A stretch of DNA of 47,236 bases from Cyclobacteriaceae bacterium (GTDB lineage: Bacteria > Bacteroidota > Bacteroidia > Cytophagales > Cyclobacteriaceae). The number at the start of each line of letters is the position of its first letter. Position 1 is the first letter of the stretch. Location of the stretch: positions 1 through 47,236 of the forward strand of contig JAGQYM010000024.1 in the NCBI GenBank assembly GCA_020436085.1. Reading direction: 5' to 3'. Both the position numbers and the translations under genes were made by a program. The notes under the pieces were generated by a model, which saw only the letters and a program-made list of their open reading frames with translations, ran no database searches and was not told where the DNA came from. Of this stretch, positions 11,601-18,547 are shown piece after piece.

Positions 11601-12383
11601 CCTGCCTCCGGCTGCGCTCCTCTCACTGTTGAGTTCACCAACCTTTCCCAGTTTGCTGAACCCAGCACCTATTTCTGGGAGTTCGGACAAGGCCAGGCAA
11701 CCTCAAGGGCAGTCGATCCTTCCTATACATACTTTGAACCTGGTATTTATACGGTTTCATTGTCAGCTTCGAATATCACGGGGCAAACGGTAACTGAAAC
11801 CAAGAATTTAATCATCGAAGTCTATCCCCGCCCAAGTGCCCAATTCGATATCAAACCCAGGCTTGTGTACATCCCGGGAGGAATACTCTATACAAAGAAT
11901 CAAAGTATTCAAGCCACGAATTTTGAATGGGATTTTGGAGACGGCACCAAATCCCTCGCTGGGGAACCGCAGCACATATATGAGAAAGAAGGGGAGTATG
12001 ACATTCAACTCATCGCATACAACAAGGACGGTTGTTCAGACACCACAAAGTTGGAGAGCGCGGTGCGTGTGGAAGTAGGTGGACAAGTACTTGTTCCAAA
12101 TGCTTTTTCACCAAATCTGCTGGGTGCTACTGGTGGCAACGACCAAAGCAACGGAAAGAATGATGTGTTCCTTCCGATTACGCGCGGTGTTGTCGAGTTC
12201 GAGATGTTCATCTTCAATCGCTGGGGCGAACTAATGTTCCAGAGCACAGACCCCAACATCGGATGGGATGGATATTACAATGGCAAGCTCTGCCAGCAAG
12301 ATGTTTATGTGTACAAGATTTCTGCCTTGTATGAAAACGGACAGCGAATCGTGAGAGTAGGGGACGTAAACCTGATTCGCTGA
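8643..12383 (+). CDS. Large PKD-domain T9SS-secreted surface protein
   Basis: A complete 1246-residue protein. It opens with a clear signal peptide (about residues 1-25, ending ANAQ). The body is a chain of Ig-like/PKD domains; signatures include FVDWGDGT near residue 75, YEWDFGDG near 930, YFWEFGQG near 1010 and FEWDFGDG near 1095. The last ~100 residues (PNAFSPN, NDVFLP, FNRWGE, GWDGYYNG, DVYVYK) form the type B T9SS sorting domain. It differs from the protein ending at 7251 in lacking the 104-residue repeat array. Its stop codon shares an A with the start of the next gene (TGATG), so translation is probably coupled to the PorP/SprF partner. Likely displayed on or released from the cell surface. 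Adhesin or gliding roles are inferred from the domain type only. Confidence 0.92.
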   Translation: MRIWNVGRSLGLALLLTLIAQLANAQCGGIMEPGFAFLTSSRGCAPFSVSIQTLYLSSVPGTQYFVDWGDGTPEETYTQVAAGGVTISHLYPNSPVDCGYDVIIDAANACNPRGSVVPIQTQVVVWTNDIVAINPAVFRVCQGFAADVLFTDNSDWNCFPRLTRENNEPRWIQWIYGTGAPAIRIPGVGVNAIVPGAFPYLDPAPFRNPIYPVLAPGQISLPVNVPVTLPADIGREFEITLKNWNQCNPYDNNVLDGNAFNPVFGDLINGDNPPQVTTARVIIVDAPQPDFLTRLGGAGGPVQNVFCVGDNIYFDNETPAIVGASFQYTWEFFDNNTGAGLPLSTSSSTNPTFAYPSAGQKLIRLSVRDANAAGNCVEIFEQLVTISPSLVAQIGVTDLSNNPIAADFCQEASAPFSNFDVRFADVSVGMITPTTLWRWEFYDETNTLVRQEPVGGGFSTVPLGPFDEVFSSRGIYRVRLIIRDNITSCETIDEVQVRVFEKPSPQFTANRVCAGDLTTFNETSTLNAINGESIVLREWDFDYDGVTFNKDPAFDNQTSFTRSLGAAATYQVALRVTTDQAGCSDLLVLPVTVDPLPNASITPDVVSGCSILTVTFTNNSVGGQPDVIDRFEWEVDDRQGLGFQLVATQQPTDPAFTPFYVHDFENITMVNQQFDMRMRAVTVNGCETVSPVSTITVFPGTRSGFISTNYSPFNNNCSPQSVNFSVDAQTQSLGPTDYRWRVSDSGGIISETSSGTTPSFSYNFVNSTQSLKDFFVTLITTLPSGCFGDSTRTIRISPIPTSGFAIDTVLFDCQLMRLHLEASQKGLADYHWTVRENGVIVSDINSINDELSYELARPAFGSADVTVQFSLETTNFANCVSATSTDVVVVPSGDDINTSFTASPASQMLPNSTVTIVNTTNPGPWTYEWDFGDGNTSTDPAVSSHTYATYGSYTIRLTVTNNVCVETATSTITIDAIPPVVDFAYAPASGCAPLTVEFTNLSQFAEPSTYFWEFGQGQATSRAVDPSYTYFEPGIYTVSLSASNITGQTVTETKNLIIEVYPRPSAQFDIKPRLVYIPGGILYTKNQSIQATNFEWDFGDGTKSLAGEPQHIYEKEGEYDIQLIAYNKDGCSDTTKLESAVRVEVGGQVLVPNAFSPNLLGATGGNDQSNGKNDVFLPITRGVVEFEMFIFNRWGELMFQSTDPNIGWDGYYNGKLCQQDVYVYKISALYENGQRIVRVGDVNLIR

Positions 12384-13399
12384 TGGGTAAGAAGTTTACC
12401 ATATTGTTTTTGTTGATCTCAGGAGCTCTCGTGGCGCAGGATCCTGAATTCTCACAATACTATGCAGCTCCCTTGTACCTCAACCCGGCATTCACCGGCA
12501 CGACATTCGACCATCGATTCATGGCGAGCTATCGCAACCAGTGGCCGAATATTGCAAGAGGTTACGTTTCATACGCTTTTTCTTATGATTACAATCTTCA
12601 CGACTACAATAGTGGAGTTGGATTTATGGCTACTGTGGACAAAGCTGGGACTGCAGGAATGAAGTCTTCGCAGTTTAGTTTTTTATACTCTTACCAGTGG
12701 AATGTAAATGACAAGTGGGTGATATCCTCTGGTCTCAATTTTGGGTATGCTTTTCGTAGCATTGATTTTAATAGACTCTTATTTGGAGATCAGTTGCAGT
12801 TTGACTCTCAGGGCACCACGCCAAGTGATGACCCTGCCCTTTTCAATCTCGGCAACGCCAACTACTTCGACTTCAGTGCCGGAATGCTGGCCTACAACAA
12901 AACATTCTGGTTGGGGTTTGCCTCCAGTCATATCAACCAACCTAACAGGTCGCTGTTGAATGAGGAAGCTTCACTTCCCATTAAAACAACTTTTCACGGG
13001 GGTGTAAGAATCCCACTAGACCGAGGCCCTTTTACCAGAGATAAAATGTCAGTGCTGTCACCTTCGTTTGTGTATAAAATGCAGGGCAAATTTAGCCAGC
13101 TGGATGTAGGTGCATATTTTCTGTATGAACCGGTAGCAATCGGACTGTGGTATCGTGGAATTCCAATCAAGCAAAACGTGGTCGATAATATGAGCCGGGA
13201 TGCGGTGGTGGTGATACTTGGGTTTCAATTCGAAAAGATTGAGATGGGCTACAGCTATGACTTTACGGTGTCAGAGCTGGGCGCAATTTCGGGAGGCACG
13301 CATGAGGTGTCACTGCAATACAAGCTGGACATCCAAACCCACACACGAACGAAAAAGAAGCAGCGATATATCCCTTGTCCCACCTTCAATAAGCGCTGA
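12383..13399 (+). CDS. PorP/SprF family outer-membrane protein, second copy
   Basis: A 338-residue protein with a short signal peptide (ends ALVAQ) and the hallmark DPEFSQYYAAPLYLNPAFTG. It aligns along its length with the protein at 7279: both have GVGFMAT/GFGVMAT, the YFDFSAGMLAYNK/YFDFGSGFLFYTK pair, the MGYSYDFTVSEL motif and a terminal IPCPTFN segment. The start codon overlaps the stop of the adhesin-like gene by one base, which fixes the start and suggests translational coupling. Together, 1-8313 and 8643-13399 form two paralogous substrate/partner modules. Predicted outer-membrane beta-barrel that works with the T9SS on its neighbour's product. Confidence 0.92.
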   Translation: MGKKFTILFLLISGALVAQDPEFSQYYAAPLYLNPAFTGTTFDHRFMASYRNQWPNIARGYVSYAFSYDYNLHDYNSGVGFMATVDKAGTAGMKSSQFSFLYSYQWNVNDKWVISSGLNFGYAFRSIDFNRLLFGDQLQFDSQGTTPSDDPALFNLGNANYFDFSAGMLAYNKTFWLGFASSHINQPNRSLLNEEASLPIKTTFHGGVRIPLDRGPFTRDKMSVLSPSFVYKMQGKFSQLDVGAYFLYEPVAIGLWYRGIPIKQNVVDNMSRDAVVVILGFQFEKIEMGYSYDFTVSELGAISGGTHEVSLQYKLDIQTHTRTKKKQRYIPCPTFNKR

Positions 13400-13409
13400 C
13401 AATACCTAT

Positions 13410-13435
13410 TAACTTTGCTTAAAATCTTACCTTTG
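13410..13435 (+). promoter_or_regulatory. Candidate promoter -7 elements before the nucleotidyltransferase gene
   Basis: Two matches to the Bacteroidota -7 consensus TAnnTTTG lie in the short gap after the second PorP/SprF gene: TAACTTTG at 13410-13417 and TACCTTTG at 13428-13435. Neither has a convincing TTTG at the -33 spacing, so only the -7 half is supported. They are well placed to drive the gene starting at 13464. Confidence 0.35.
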
Positions 13436-13463
13436 CCCACGGATTAGAACCAAGTGGCCGGTA

Positions 13464-14879
13464 ATGGAGTTTTCATCAGAACTTAATGAAAATCAGGTAT
13501 TTAAGACAATAGGAAAGGCGGCTTCCGACCTCGGCCTGGATGCCTATGCTGTGGGTGGCTACGTTCGTGATCTCATCCTGAAGCGACCCAGCAAAGACAT
13601 TGATTTTGTTTGCGTAGGAAGTGGAATATCACTGGCTACCGAAGTGGCAAGTCGTCTTGGCGATGCACGGGTTACGATTTATAAAAACTTTGGAACGGCA
13701 CAGATAAATTGGCACGGATTCAATCTGGAATTTGTAGGCGCGAGAAAGGAGTCGTACCGAACTGAATCGCGAAAGCCTATCGTAGAAGATGGAACTTTAG
13801 AGGATGATCAAAATAGAAGGGACTTTACCATCAATGCGATGGCAATTGGTCTCAATGAAAGCAACTGGGGTAAGTTGGTAGATCCGTTTGGTGGAGTTGA
13901 TCATTTGAAGAAGAAGATTATCAAAACTCCACTTGATCCAGACATTACTTTTTCTGATGACCCTTTGCGAATGATGCGCGCAGTGAGGTTTGCTTCTCAA
14001 CTGACATTCGACATTGAGGCGGGCACATTCGAGTCTATCATCAAAAATGCCTCGAGACTTAAAATCGTTTCGATGGAACGTGTAACTGATGAGTTGAATA
14101 AAATTATCTTGAGTAAGACACCATCATATGGTTTTAAGCTCCTATTTCATAGCGGTCTTCTAAGAGAGTTTTTTTCGGAGATGGTTGCGTTACAGGGTGT
14201 TGAGAATATTGAGAACAAGGGACATAAGGATAATTTCTACCACACGTTGCAAGTTCTGGATAATGTATCCAAAGTTTCCGATGACCTTTGGTTGCGGTGG
14301 GCTGCTATCCTTCATGATATTGCCAAGCCTGTCACGAAACGATTTGAGAAAAATCACGGATGGACTTTTCACGGACACGAGGAGAAAGGTGCACGCATGG
14401 TGCCTGGCATTTTCAGAAGAATGAAACTTCCGATGGATGTGCGAATGCACTTCGTTAAAAAATTAGTTCGACTGCACCTTAGACCAATTGCGCTGGCCAA
14501 AGAAGTAACTGACTCCGCAATAAGGCGGCTACTTTTTGATGCGGGAAGTGATACTGACGCGCTAATGATGTTGTGCCGGGCCGACATCACATCCAAGAAT
14601 ATGGATAAGGTGTCAAAGTATCTGGCCAACTTCGATCTGGTAGAAAAACGCATGGATGAAGTGGAAGAAAAAGATCGCGTGCGGAATTTTCAACCCCCCA
14701 TAACCGGGGATGAAATCATTGAAATTTTCAAGATTCAACCCGGCCCGGTTATTGGTGAAATAAAAGAGAAGATAAAAGATGCGATATTGGATGGTGAAAT
14801 TGAAAATGACCGAGAGCAAGCCTATCAACTGATGGTGAAACTGGCTACGGAAAAAGGACTGATTAAAACTGAAATTTAA
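13464..14879 (+). CDS. CCA-adding/poly(A) polymerase family nucleotidyltransferase with HD domain
   Basis: A 471-residue protein of the class II tRNA nucleotidyltransferase/poly(A) polymerase family. The head domain shows GGYVRD (about residues 32-37) and the metal-binding DIDF motif (47-50), followed by RRDFTINAMAI near 118 and the RNA-binding neck motif DPLRMMRAVRFASQL near 167. A C-terminal HD domain carries LHDIAKP near 287. These features fit an enzyme that adds or repairs the 3'-CCA end of tRNA, using CTP and ATP in the cytoplasm. Length and domain order match bacterial CCA enzymes with HD domains. I cannot separate CCA addition from polyadenylation by eye, but no other candidate is present here. 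The ATG used sits shortly after two promoter-like -7 boxes. A TPR gene follows after 12 nt. Confidence 0.9.
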   Translation: MEFSSELNENQVFKTIGKAASDLGLDAYAVGGYVRDLILKRPSKDIDFVCVGSGISLATEVASRLGDARVTIYKNFGTAQINWHGFNLEFVGARKESYRTESRKPIVEDGTLEDDQNRRDFTINAMAIGLNESNWGKLVDPFGGVDHLKKKIIKTPLDPDITFSDDPLRMMRAVRFASQLTFDIEAGTFESIIKNASRLKIVSMERVTDELNKIILSKTPSYGFKLLFHSGLLREFFSEMVALQGVENIENKGHKDNFYHTLQVLDNVSKVSDDLWLRWAAILHDIAKPVTKRFEKNHGWTFHGHEEKGARMVPGIFRRMKLPMDVRMHFVKKLVRLHLRPIALAKEVTDSAIRRLLFDAGSDTDALMMLCRADITSKNMDKVSKYLANFDLVEKRMDEVEEKDRVRNFQPPITGDEIIEIFKIQPGPVIGEIKEKIKDAILDGEIENDREQAYQLMVKLATEKGLIKTEI

Positions 14880-14891
14880 AACTGCTAGAAC

Positions 14892-15665
14892 ATGAGATTA
14901 GTGACGAGCATAGCGTGGATTATCATTATGACTATCTCCATTGCTGCCAATGCCCAAAAGAAAAAGGCTTCTAAGGAAACTGCTGAAACTAAGCCTACTG
15001 AAACACAAGTGCCTGCAACAGCGCAGGAGCCACAGATGAACAGCATTGCAGATCCGGTATTGGAGCATTATTATAAAAAATACGCGATGGCCTCGCGATG
15101 GAATGACACCCAGGTGGCGAAGAGTGCCCTCTATGACATGATCATCAGGCGACCTGATAGCGACTCACTGATATTCACACTCGCTTACATGTATTTTGAC
15201 GGAAGGCAATATGCACCCGCCATGTTGGTAAGCCAGGAATTGTTGGCACGAGATTCAAAAAACCTTGCCTATCTGGAATTGTCTGCCGCTTCTTTTGAAG
15301 CGCTGGGAATACTGGATCGCTCGTTGCAGAACTATGAGACGCTATACCTCCTGTCCAACAATACGATGGCTTTGTACAAAATCGCATTCCTTCAATACGA
15401 CCTCAAGCGATATGAAGAGGGACTCACTAATGTGGATATTCTCCTGAAGAAATCGGATGCGGAAACGATTAAGATCGGATTTAACGACACCAGCAATAAG
15501 CCAAAGGACTTTAGCATGAAGTACGCGGTGTTGAACCTGAAGGGTATGCTTCTCCAGGGGAAGGGTGATAAGGCAGGAGCCAAAAAGATATACGAGGACA
15601 TTATCAAGCAAGTACCTGATTTTCAGCCCGCTGTGGCCAATTTGGCCGAGTTGAACAAGGGTTGA
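14892..15665 (+). CDS. Secreted or periplasmic TPR-repeat protein
   Basis: A 257-residue protein with an N-terminal signal peptide (about residues 1-21, ending AANAQ), then a Lys/Thr-rich linker and TPR-like helical pairs from roughly residue 50 to the end. Typical alternating Ala/Leu/Tyr patterns are seen, for example around SDSLIFTLAYMYFDGRQY, LAYLELSAASFEALGI and AVLNLKGMLLQGKGDKAG. TPR proteins are scaffolds for protein contacts; no partner can be named. It starts 12 nt after the nucleotidyltransferase gene and may be co-transcribed, although a role related to tRNA is unlikely given the export signal. Many Bacteroidota carry similar tetratricopeptide proteins without an assigned function. 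Confidence 0.8.
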   Translation: MRLVTSIAWIIIMTISIAANAQKKKASKETAETKPTETQVPATAQEPQMNSIADPVLEHYYKKYAMASRWNDTQVAKSALYDMIIRRPDSDSLIFTLAYMYFDGRQYAPAMLVSQELLARDSKNLAYLELSAASFEALGILDRSLQNYETLYLLSNNTMALYKIAFLQYDLKRYEEGLTNVDILLKKSDAETIKIGFNDTSNKPKDFSMKYAVLNLKGMLLQGKGDKAGAKKIYEDIIKQVPDFQPAVANLAELNKG

Positions 15666-15673
15666 GTGCAACC

Positions 15674-15702
15674 TTGTTATCGTTGAGGTGTCCTTAGACT
15701 TG
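15674..15702 (+). promoter_or_regulatory. Candidate promoter for the sigma factor gene
   Basis: TTG at 15674-15676, an 18-nt spacer and TAGACTTG at 15695-15702 (one mismatch to TAnnTTTG). Transcription would begin only a few bases before the TTG start codon at 15716, implying a very short leader. Tentative. Confidence 0.3.
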
Positions 15703-15715
15703 ACCTATAGTTTGT

Positions 15716-16258
15716 TTGGGGGCCCATACTGAACATATTCACGAGGATATTATCCAGGAATGCCTCCAGGGAGACCGGGATGCCTATTACAAACTTTATA
15801 AGTTGTACAGCAAAAGCATGTACAATGTAGGGTTCAGGATTGTGCGCGATGAGGGCGAAGCCGAGGATGTACTCCAGGAAGCGTTCATCAGTGCATTCAA
15901 GAACCTAAGGCATTACCGGGGCGATGCCACGTTTGGTGCCTGGCTGAAGCGAATTGTTGTTAACAAGGCCATCAACGCTATCAAGCGAAAAAGGGCAGAG
16001 CGGTTTCCTGAAGAGGGCCAAATTGAAATGCCGGAGGAAGATCAGGATGAATTTCAGGATTTTCCTTTCACAGTAGAAAAAGTGCGGCAGGCGATCAGTC
16101 AACTTCCAGATGGCTATAGAATGGTGCTTTCTCTGTATCTTTTGGAAGGATACGATCACGGAGAAATTGCCGAAATTTTGGGGATTTCAGAATCAACTTC
16201 AAAATCGCAATTTAATCGGTCGAAGAAGAAGCTGAAGGAGATACTGGAACAAGGATGA
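15716..16258 (+). CDS. ECF-type RNA polymerase sigma factor
   Basis: A 180-residue sigma-70 family protein. Region 2 spans about residues 15-85 (YKLYSKSMYNVGFRIV, then EAEDVLQEAF, then TFGAWLKRIVVNKAIN). Region 4 spans about 115-175 (LPDGYRMVLSLYLLEGYDHGEIAEILGISESTSKSQFNRSKKKL, with the helix-turn-helix around GISESTSK). There is no region 3, so it is of the extracytoplasmic function type. The only start compatible with a whole region 2 is the TTG at 15716; the first ATG in frame is at residue 35, inside region 2. The next gene, 50 nt downstream, encodes a small membrane protein of the kind that restrains such sigma factors. Its target regulon is unknown. Confidence 0.9.
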   Translation: MGAHTEHIHEDIIQECLQGDRDAYYKLYKLYSKSMYNVGFRIVRDEGEAEDVLQEAFISAFKNLRHYRGDATFGAWLKRIVVNKAINAIKRKRAERFPEEGQIEMPEEDQDEFQDFPFTVEKVRQAISQLPDGYRMVLSLYLLEGYDHGEIAEILGISESTSKSQFNRSKKKLKEILEQG

Positions 16259-16308
16259 TTGTAACAATTAACGGAATAGGGTGACTAAGAAAATAACAGC
16301 TAATCGTT

Positions 16309-16836
16309 ATGAAGGACTCATTGAAGGATTTTATTAAAAACAATCGCCAGGCTTTTGACGATCAGGAGCCCAGTGATTCAGTGTGGGAGAGAATCTCTTC
16401 GCAGCTTCCACAGATGAAGCAAAGATCGTTGTGGAACTCAGTTGCCGTATGGCGTGCTGCAGCTGTAGTGTTTATGGGATTGTCTGCTTTGCTATTCTTC
16501 ACAAATGTTGAGAAGCCAGCGGACAAACAACAGGCCAGCAGATTGCAAGGCGAGTTTCAGGACGTGGAGTCATTCTACTCAGATGAGATTGCCAAGAAAG
16601 TAGCGCTGATCGATAATTTTGATGATACTTTCGAAAACGACCAGTTTACCCAGGACTTCGAAAAACTGGACGCGATGTATCAGGTGTTGAGAGATGAGAT
16701 GAAGGCGAGGCCAACTGAAAAAGTAAGGGACGCACTTATACTAAACATCCTGGTTAGAATGGATCTTCTCAATCAGCAGATCAAAAAGCTGGAGGACCTA
16801 AAGACAAAACGAAATAATCAGGACGCTGCTGTCTGA
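16309..16836 (+). CDS. Single-pass membrane protein, probable anti-sigma factor
   Basis: A 175-residue protein with a soluble N-terminal segment (residues 1-40), one hydrophobic helix at about 46-65 and a charged, helical C-terminal part rich in Asp, Glu and Lys. The N-terminal segment has the LKDFIKNNRQAFDDQEPSD pattern often found at the start of Bacteroidota anti-sigma-like proteins. It has no zinc-binding HxxxCxxC motif. Its position right after the ECF sigma gene is the main evidence for an anti-sigma role: the N-terminal part would bind the sigma factor in the cytoplasm and the C-terminal part would lie in the periplasm. That assignment is inferred from context, not from a recognised catalytic or binding motif. 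Confidence 0.7.
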   Translation: MKDSLKDFIKNNRQAFDDQEPSDSVWERISSQLPQMKQRSLWNSVAVWRAAAVVFMGLSALLFFTNVEKPADKQQASRLQGEFQDVESFYSDEIAKKVALIDNFDDTFENDQFTQDFEKLDAMYQVLRDEMKARPTEKVRDALILNILVRMDLLNQQIKKLEDLKTKRNNQDAAV

Positions 16837-16880
16837 TCCTCAGTCCCAACAGTGTCTCCTGCAGAGGACAACCCGTGATT

Positions 16881-16912
16881 AAAACCTTTGCGCCTCTGCG
16901 CCTTAGCGGTGA
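16881..16912. repeat. Short intergenic repeat-like element (CTTTGCGCCTCTGCGCC type)
   Basis: Between convergent genes, CTTTGCGCCTCTGCGCCTTA followed by GCGGTG lies at about 16886-16911. This motif family resembles a dispersed intergenic sequence I remember from many Bacteroidota and other genomes. Only one copy lies in this window, so repeat status rests on memory. Confidence 0.4.
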
Positions 16913-16933
16913 TTTTAAAGAACTTGGACCGTA

Positions 16934-17647
16934 TCAGAAGTCCTCTTCACTTCTTAACTCAAACTGCACCTTTGCGGAATCAAGAATCTTGTTGTCTTCG
17001 CACTTGATTACTCTTGCCGGAAATTTTTTGATTAAGCCATAACTGTGTGTGGCCATCAGCACCGCGGTTCCACTCTTATTGATCTGCTGAAAGAGTTTCA
17101 TAATACCACTGGAAACTTCTGGATCAAGATTACCGGTGGGTTCATCTGCAATGAGAATAACAGGCTCATTGATAAGTGCTCTCGCGATCACTACCCTTTG
17201 TTGCTCTCCACCAGAAAGCTGATGGGGCATTTTTTTCTCTACAGATCCAAGGCCCACTTGCATTAACACCTCGACAAGGCGGCTTTTCATTTTGGTGCCT
17301 TCTTTCCATCCCGTAGCCTTCATCACAAAGTTTAAATTCTCCGCTACGGTCCTGTCTGGAAACAATTGAAAATCCTGGAAGATGATGCCGATTTTTCTGC
17401 GAAGGAGAGGCACCTCTTTGCCCTTAATCTCGCGAATGTTAAATCCAGCCACTTGAATATCACCGAGCCTCAGCGGGAGATCTCCATAAAGCGTTTTTAA
17501 TAATGAAGACTTTCCGGATCCTGTGCGGCCAACGAGGAAAACAAACTCTCCTTTTTCTACATCAAAGGAGATATCATTCAAAACAGAATTGTGATCCTGA
17601 AAAATGGTGGCCTCTTTAACGCGTACTACCGGATCGTTGGAGAACAT
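16934..17647 (-). CDS. ftsE: FtsE-like cell-division ABC ATPase
   Basis: A 237-residue ABC ATPase. Walker A is GRTGSGKSS (about residues 40-48), the Q-loop region IIFQDFQLFPDRTV follows near 90, the signature LSGGEQQRV lies near 144, Walker B ILIADEPTGNLDPE near 165 and the H-switch ATHSY near 198. The spacing and the FQDFQLFPDRTVAENL segment are typical of FtsE, which pairs with the membrane protein FtsX and controls peptidoglycan hydrolysis during division. No ftsX-like gene is adjacent, which is common in Bacteroidota. The transaldolase gene lies 16 nt upstream on the same strand, so the two may share a transcript. A LolD-type lipoprotein exporter is the main alternative, but the sequence fits FtsE better. 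Confidence 0.82.
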   Translation of the reverse strand: MFSNDPVVRVKEATIFQDHNSVLNDISFDVEKGEFVFLVGRTGSGKSSLLKTLYGDLPLRLGDIQVAGFNIREIKGKEVPLLRRKIGIIFQDFQLFPDRTVAENLNFVMKATGWKEGTKMKSRLVEVLMQVGLGSVEKKMPHQLSGGEQQRVVIARALINEPVILIADEPTGNLDPEVSSGIMKLFQQINKSGTAVLMATHSYGLIKKFPARVIKCEDNKILDSAKVQFELRSEEDF

Positions 17648-17663
17648 CAGTTCTGGTTAAGGC

Positions 17664-18320
17664 CTATTGATTCGCTTTTTTATGGTCAGCAAGAAATTTT
17701 TCCAGACCTGAATCAGTCAATGGATGCTTCAATAAATCCATAATGACTTTCAAAGGACAGGTAGCCACGTCTGCACCAATCTCCGCACATTTGATAAGGT
17801 GCATAGTGTGTCTGATGCTGGCAGCCAGCACTTCAGTTTCATATCCATAGTTGTCATAAATATGTCGCACCTGAGCAATTAGATCAAGACCATCTTGTGA
17901 GATGTCGTCAAGTCTCCCGATAAAAGGAGAGAGGTAGCTAGCACCAGCTTTGGCAGCGAGAATTGCCTGACCCGCTGAAAAGACCAGGGTGCAGTTGGTA
18001 CGAATGCCATCACTGCTGAATTTTTTGATCGCCTTCACTCCGTCCTTGATCATGGGCACCTTCACCACAATTTTATCATCGATTTTAGCCAACTCACGTC
18101 CCTCTTTAATGATGCCATCAAAGTCGGTGGCAATCACCTCTGCGCTCACATTGTTATCCACGATGTTACAGATAGCCTTATAATGAGCTTTCACATTGTC
18201 AGCGCCAGAGATACCTTCCTTAGCCATCAGTGAAGGATTGGTAGTTACTCCGTCCAGAACGCCCAGGTCATAGGCTTCTTTAATTTCGCCCAGATTAGCT
18301 GTATCGATAAAGAATTGCAT
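17664..18320 (-). CDS. Small transaldolase / fructose-6-phosphate aldolase family protein
   Basis: A 218-residue protein of the short transaldolase family (TalC/FSA type). Visible motifs are [13 protein letters not shown] at the N-terminus, [14 protein letters not shown] near 23-36, the Schiff-base lysine in VVKVPM (Lys87), [12 protein letters not shown] near 109 and SPFIGRLDD near 131. It would move a dihydroxyacetone unit between sugar phosphates in the non-oxidative pentose phosphate pathway, or act as a fructose-6-phosphate aldolase. Choosing between these two needs biochemistry, but transaldolase activity is usual for the Bacteroidota members. A -7-like TAGTTTTG lies just upstream on the minus strand (18339-18346). 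FtsE follows after 16 nt. Confidence 0.93.
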   Translation of the reverse strand: MQFFIDTANLGEIKEAYDLGVLDGVTTNPSLMAKEGISGADNVKAHYKAICNIVDNNVSAEVIATDFDGIIKEGRELAKIDDKIVVKVPMIKDGVKAIKKFSSDGIRTNCTLVFSAGQAILAAKAGASYLSPFIGRLDDISQDGLDLIAQVRHIYDNYGYETEVLAASIRHTMHLIKCAEIGADVATCPLKVIMDLLKHPLTDSGLEKFLADHKKANQ

Positions 18321-18338
18321 TTGTAGTGGTTTAGGCTA

Positions 18339-18346
18339 CAAAACTA
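18339..18346 (-). promoter_or_regulatory. Candidate -7 promoter element for the transaldolase gene
   Basis: On the minus strand this reads TAGTTTTG, an exact TAnnTTTG match, 19 nt before the start codon of the transaldolase gene. No TTTG is visible at the -33 distance. Confidence 0.35.
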
Positions 18347-18382
18347 AAACAAATGAAGGATTTTAGGGGGAGGAGATAGGAT

Positions 18383-18398
18383 AAAAAAGGGCAAATCG
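18383..18398 (-). terminator. U-tract after the SRP RNA terminal stem
   Basis: On the minus strand the 3' arm of the SRP RNA stem runs directly into TTTTTT. Stem plus U-tract form an intrinsic terminator for the RNA gene. Confidence 0.6.
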
Positions 18399-18482
18399 AA
18401 CATCGCACCGCTACAACCACCTACCCTTGCTACCTTCCGGTCCTGGGGGAGTTCAGCAGGAGCTGGTCGTGCCGATTTGCCG
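18389..18482 (-). ncRNA. ffs: Signal recognition particle RNA (4.5S, small bacterial type)
   Basis: Read on the minus strand, the outer stem GGCAAATCG (18473-18481) pairs with CGATTTGCC (18390-18398). The apical domain contains CAGGACCGGAAGGTAGCAAGGG, with the GGAA tetraloop closed by C-G pairs and the AGCA of the asymmetric bulge where Ffh binds. Length is about 94 nt, which fits the small SRP RNA without an Alu domain. It scaffolds Ffh for co-translational membrane targeting. The terminal stem is followed by six U residues (18383-18388), so the RNA's own 3' stem probably also works as its terminator. A near-perfect Bacteroidota promoter lies right upstream. Confidence 0.93.
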
Positions 18483-18487
18483 GGTGG

Positions 18488-18518
18488 CAAAGGTAGCGAT
18501 ATGCACCAAACGATCAAA
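18488..18518 (-). promoter_or_regulatory. Promoter of the SRP RNA gene
   Basis: On the minus strand: TTTG (18515-18518), exactly 19 nt, then TACCTTTG (18488-18495). This is the full Bacteroidota housekeeping promoter consensus (TTTG, 19 nt, TAnnTTTG). The predicted start point coincides with the 5' end of the RNA near 18482. Confidence 0.8.
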
Positions 18519-18547
18519 TTTTAGGACGAGATCGCTCGTTGATTAAC

